A DNA stretch of 8,332 nt, taken from Clostridia bacterium. Lineage in GTDB: Bacteria > Bacillota > Clostridia > Christensenellales > Borkfalkiaceae. The notes under the pieces are model-generated. The model was given only the letters and a program-made list of their open reading frames with translations, did no database searches and had not been told where the DNA came from. Both the position numbers and the translations under genes were made by a program. This document shows positions 5,746 to 8,332 of the stretch, piece by piece (within the stretch, counting starts at the first letter, position 1; each line of letters starts with the position of its first letter). The stretch spans positions 1 to 8,332 of the forward strand of contig JAGBYC010000158.1 in assembly GCA_017628935.1 (NCBI GenBank), written 5' to 3'.

Positions 5746-6801
5746 TTAGCCTTTTAAAAACTCTTTAATTTTGCTTATAGGAATAGCGTACGAACTTGTA
5801 TAATTACCACTATTATCACTGCCCGTAGCATAGTTTAAACCAACTAATTTATAATTGTAATCAAGTACTGCCCCACCTGACGAACCACCTTTTATAGGTG
5901 CGTTGTGCTTTAATACGTTAAAGGTTACGTTTGACATATTAGCGTTAGGGTCAACGTTAATATCAAGTTTGCTTATTCCTATAACGCTACCTAAAGTTAC
6001 GGCATTTTTTTGCCCACCTGGTTGACCTATTGAAATAACGTTATCACCAACGGTTACGTCATTACTTGCTAAAGAAATAGGCGTGTAAATAGGGCTAACA
6101 CCATCATTAACAACGGTAAATTGCAAAACGGCTAAATCGTAATTAGCGTTATTAGCAACTAAGGTTGCTTGATGTTCGTTATTATACATATCGGTAACGG
6201 TGTAACTAAAATCGTAATTTTCGCTGGTATTTTGGTAAACTACGTGATTGTTTGTTAAAACGAAGTAAGTGTATATTCCACCAAACATACTTTTAGTTAC
6301 TTTATAAATTATTCCACTACCTTGCGCGCCACCATTAGCGTTGGTTGCAATTTTTTTATTAGTTTGAATTACGGTTACGTTTGCTTGCATAACTTCTTTA
6401 GTTACGCCGTTAATAAGTTCAACGTAGTTAATTGAATCTCCCGACGTATTATCTACCACTACTGTAACTACGTTCGACGTACTTGATTCGTTATCAACTG
6501 CCGACGACGGTAATGCTTTTACACTGAAAGTGTAAGTTCCACCACTAAACGATGAAAAACTATAAAAAGTTGTTTTTACCGTTTTAGTTTCAGTGTTATT
6601 AATAGTTACCGTATAACTACCTGCTCCGTCAACCGAATCCCAGTAAACTATTTTATTATCTTCGTTTATTTTTACGGTAGGCGCTGAAAGGGTTTCGCCA
6701 CTACCTACTATGCCTTCAATTACCACGCAACCTGATAAAGAAAAGATAAGCGAAAGCGTTAATATAAACGATATTAAAATTTTACTTAATTTATTTTTCA
6801 T
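5746..6801 (-). CDS. Lipoprotein with FN3-like domain and trypsin/HtrA-like serine protease domain
   Basis: A 351-residue surface lipoprotein from the chosen start. Residues 1-24 are a type II signal peptide with a basic N-terminus, a hydrophobic core and the lipobox LSGC, placing the lipidated Cys at 25. Residues 39-117 look like a fibronectin type III domain (APTVKINEDNKIVYWDS, GAGSYTV, GTYTFSVKA). Residues 135-350 are a chymotrypsin-fold S1C-type protease. His186 is in TNNHVV, Asp222 in NYDLAVLQF and Ser308 in GGSSGGAV (usually G[ND]SGG), and SIGQPGG at 257-263 matches the HtrA pattern. The full triad suggests an active enzyme. No PDZ domain follows, unlike DegP/HtrA. The ATG at 6801 is preferred over an in-frame TTG four codons upstream, giving a normal signal peptide; the SD is weak. 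It has its own promoter and terminator. Substrate unknown; extracytoplasmic protein processing is inferred. Confidence 0.9.
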   Translation of the reverse strand: MKNKLSKILISFILTLSLIFSLSGCVVIEGIVGSGETLSAPTVKINEDNKIVYWDSVDGAGSYTVTINNTETKTVKTTFYSFSSFSGGTYTFSVKALPSSAVDNESSTSNVVTVVVDNTSGDSINYVELINGVTKEVMQANVTVIQTNKKIATNANGGAQGSGIIYKVTKSMFGGIYTYFVLTNNHVVYQNTSENYDFSYTVTDMYNNEHQATLVANNANYDLAVLQFTVVNDGVSPIYTPISLASNDVTVGDNVISIGQPGGQKNAVTLGSVIGISKLDINVDPNANMSNVTFNVLKHNAPIKGGSSGGAVLDYNYKLVGLNYATGSDNSGNYTSSYAIPISKIKEFLKG

Positions 6802-6844
6802 TAAAATTACCAAAGATTACAATGTTTAAACAATTATTTACTAT

Positions 6845-6874
6845 ATTATATACTAATTATACTATATTTTACAA
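6845..6874 (-). promoter_or_regulatory. Candidate promoter for the protease lipoprotein gene
   Basis: TTGTAA (6874-6869), 18-nt spacer, TATAAT (6850-6845), about 44 nt upstream of the ATG. A second TATAAT at 6861-6856 in the same AT-rich stretch has no good -35. Confidence 0.5.
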
Positions 6875-6884
6875 TACTTTTTGA

Positions 6885-6918
6885 TAAAAAATACGCAGTT
6901 TCCAAATGAAAACTGCGT
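6885..6918 (-). terminator. Rho-independent terminator after the OFA transporter gene
   Basis: A 9-bp stem ACGCAGTTT/AAACTGCGT (arms 6910-6918 and 6893-6901) with an 8-nt loop, followed on the minus strand by ATTTTTTA. It starts 17 nt after the transporter stop. Confidence 0.9.
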
Positions 6919-6935
6919 GAATTTGCATGTAAATT

Positions 6936-8171
6936 TTATACACTTTCTTTTGTGGTAGGAGTTTTAACAAGTAAGAAGTCTACTATAATTGCAATAGCGT
7001 ATAAAATTGCAGTAAACACTAAAATATCAGCGTAATTACCAGTATTATGAACGATAATTTCTGCAATTTGGTTACCAGTTAAACCTGCAATAGCCCAAGC
7101 CGATAAAGCGATACCGTGAATTGACGAAATTTTACCCATTCCGTATACGTCTGATAAAAGCGTAGGAAGGTTAGAGAATCCGCCACCGTAACCTGCGTTA
7201 ACAATAAACATAAGCGCAACGGCAATAATAATTAATAAAACGTTAGCATTTTCACTAATAGCACCAGTTACAAGCGCTAATACTGTAATAGCAATTTCAC
7301 TAATTAAAATAATTTTATATACGCTGTTACGGTTTTTCATATGGTCGCCGATAGTAGAGTAACCAAGGCGTCCACCAGCGTTAAGTAAGCCCGTTAAAGT
7401 TGCTAAAATACCTGCAACTGCACCTAACCCTACGTACGAATAAATTTGCTTTTCGTGAGAGATAAGGGCTAAACCACAAGTAATATTTAAGTAAAATACA
7501 AGCCAAATACCAATAAATTTAGTATCAAAGAAGATTTTAAAGCGTTTAAAGAAAGTTTTAAAATCAAACTTTTCATGACTTTCTACCCAGCCTTCAGGTT
7601 TTTTCAAAAGTAAGTGACCGGTAAACATCATTACTAAGAAAACTAAAGCAAGAATATAGAAGGAAAATTCTACGCCTACTGATGATAATAACGCCGTAAT
7701 GATAGGCGAAAAAATCATTTTAGCAGCACCAAAGCCTGCAACGGCTAAACCGGTTGCTAAACCTTTATTGTCACTAAACCAAAGCATAAGCGTTTTAACT
7801 GGTGAAAGATAGCCAAGACCTAAACCAAAGCCCATAATTACGCCGTAAAAAATTAAAACAAGCGCTACGCTATGAAGTCTAATTGCTAAACCAGTACCAG
7901 CAATACCCACAACGAAACAAATAGTTGCAATTAAACTTGCTTTGTGAATATCTTTTTCAACAAAGTCGCCAAGGAAAGCGGCAGACATACCTAAAAAGAA
8001 TATTGCAAGTGAAAACGCCCATTCTAACGCGCCAGTACCGATACCAGCATTTAAGAAAACGTTTTTAATTGAATCGCTAAAAAGTGACCAGCAGTAAACC
8101 GTACCGATGCTACTATGTAAAAGTAATGCGGGAATAGCAGCCCTAGTCCATTTATTAGATAATGATTTCAT
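6936..8171 (-). CDS. OFA-family major facilitator transporter (oxalate/formate antiporter type)
   Basis: A 411-residue inner-membrane carrier with about 12 hydrophobic helices. OFA-family marks are the first-helix segment GTVYCWSLFSD, the helix 4-5 region GFGLGLGYLSPVKTLMLWF followed by DNKGLATGLAVAGFGAAK, and the second-half signature GRLGYSTIGDHMKNRN, which resembles the MFS loop motif. The mid-loop PEGW sequence is also typical. Family members exchange small carboxylates (oxalate/formate, and in some cases lactate or pyruvate); the true substrate cannot be read from the sequence. The ATG at 8171 is chosen because GAGGTG at 8180-8175 lies just upstream. An in-frame start 45 nt further up lies at the predicted transcription start, with no SD. 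No oxalate-degrading genes (frc, oxc) are beside it. It has its own strong promoter and terminator, so it is a single-gene unit. Family confident, substrate open. Confidence 0.92.
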   Translation of the reverse strand: MKSLSNKWTRAAIPALLLHSSIGTVYCWSLFSDSIKNVFLNAGIGTGALEWAFSLAIFFLGMSAAFLGDFVEKDIHKASLIATICFVVGIAGTGLAIRLHSVALVLIFYGVIMGFGLGLGYLSPVKTLMLWFSDNKGLATGLAVAGFGAAKMIFSPIITALLSSVGVEFSFYILALVFLVMMFTGHLLLKKPEGWVESHEKFDFKTFFKRFKIFFDTKFIGIWLVFYLNITCGLALISHEKQIYSYVGLGAVAGILATLTGLLNAGGRLGYSTIGDHMKNRNSVYKIILISEIAITVLALVTGAISENANVLLIIIAVALMFIVNAGYGGGFSNLPTLLSDVYGMGKISSIHGIALSAWAIAGLTGNQIAEIIVHNTGNYADILVFTAILYAIAIIVDFLLVKTPTTKESV

Positions 8172-8190
8172 AAACACCTCATTTGTGTGT

Positions 8191-8210
8191 AATTTAATTT
8201 TAATTAAATT
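8191..8210 (-). promoter_or_regulatory. 9-bp AT-only palindrome in the leader of the transporter gene
   Basis: AATTTAATT and AATTAAATT flank a 2-nt centre. The site lies about 8 to 28 nt after the predicted transcription start and 11 nt before the SD, a position suited to a repressor operator or a weak leader hairpin. As it is pure A/T in an AT-rich gap, it may be chance. Confidence 0.35.
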
Positions 8211-8224
8211 CAACAACCTAATCG

Positions 8225-8253
8225 ATTATACGCCTATACTTTTTAAAAGTCAA
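8225..8253 (-). promoter_or_regulatory. Strong sigma-A-type promoter of the OFA transporter
   Basis: TTGACT (8253-8248, 5 of 6), exactly 17-nt spacer, TATAAT (8230-8225, 6 of 6). The predicted start is near 8218, giving a leader of about 47 nt. It is the best promoter in the window. Confidence 0.88.
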
Positions 8254-8274
8254 ACAATTTCAAAAAAATTTTTG

Positions 8275-8310
8275 AAAAAATAAAAGCCCTTATTTTTGAA
8301 GGGCTTTTTT
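8275..8310. terminator. Bidirectional Rho-independent terminator at the right edge
   Basis: A 10-bp stem AAAAGCCCTT/AAGGGCTTTT (8282-8291 and 8299-8308) with a 7-nt loop. T-tracts follow on both strands (minus strand 8280-8275, plus strand 8305-8310). It would end the gene entering from the right and could also stop plus-strand transcripts. Confidence 0.9.
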
Positions 8311-8311
8311 A

Positions 8312-8332
8312 TTAGTCTTCGTTAGAAATGGC
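8312..8332 (-). CDS. C-terminal end of an unidentified gene, cut by window edge
   Basis: On the minus strand one frame reads Ala-Ile-Ser-Asn-Glu-Asp then TAA (8314-8312), 3 nt before the hairpin of the terminator. The position of stop and terminator suggests the end of a coding region. With only six codons no identity can be given, and the reading frame itself is an inference. Confidence 0.35.
   Translation of the reverse strand, partial: AISNED

Noticed and set aside
8172..8216. Longer transporter start 15 codons upstream
   Set aside because: It lies at the predicted transcription start and has no SD; the chosen ATG has GAGGTG.
1..8332. Reassigned stop codon, mobile element, CRISPR array or tRNA gene
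   Set aside because: Trp is read from TGG and genes end in TAA or TAG with no internal TGA needed; no transposase, direct-repeat array, terminal inverted repeats or cloverleaf was seen.

Overview
The window is a stretch of low-G+C, gram-positive-type bacterial chromosome in which every recognisable gene lies on the minus strand. The MOP-family flippase followed by a YabN-type MazG fusion, the lipobox lipoprotein, AAGGAG-type ribosome binding sites and TTGACA/TATAAT promoters point to Bacillota (Firmicutes). It is probably a clostridial or related gut-type lineage, but no marker here fixes a genus. The code looks standard: Trp is read from TGG, and the stops are TAA apart from one TAG.

In the direction of transcription (right to left) the layout is as follows. 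(1) The last few codons of an unknown gene at the right edge, followed by a hairpin terminator. (2) An OFA-type major facilitator transporter with a near-consensus promoter and its own terminator. (3) A lipoprotein with a fibronectin-III-like domain and an HtrA/trypsin-like serine protease domain carrying a complete catalytic triad, also with its own promoter and terminator. (4) A five-gene cluster: SpoVB/YabM-type flippase, tetrapyrrole-methylase/MazG fusion, tRNA-dihydrouridine synthase (DusB-like), a nitrilase-fold protein that appears to lack its catalytic residues, and TrmL. It ends at a terminator with a GCAA loop. (5) The N-terminal 227 codons of a Na+/phosphate symporter running off the left edge.

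Genes in the cluster are tightly packed: a 35-nt overlap, then a 1-nt gap, then a 57-nt gap holding a TATAAT box, then a 9-nt gap with the SD sharing the previous stop codon. The functions suggest envelope precursor transport linked to cleansing of the nucleotide pool (MazG) and tRNA modification (dihydrouridine, wobble 2'-O-methylation). The flippase-MazG pair recalls the yabM-yabN pair of spore formers, but the usual following genes (HU, the S4-domain protein YabO, YabP, YabQ, DivIC) are replaced by dus and trmL.

No mobile element, CRISPR array, rRNA, tRNA or phage gene was seen. I found no clearly new multi-gene system. The most unusual points are the catalytically empty nitrilase-like protein, the diverged methylase half of the MazG fusion, an 11-bp inverted repeat that would fold over the symporter start codon, and the FN3-protease lipoprotein. 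No gene-free stretch exceeds 300 bases.
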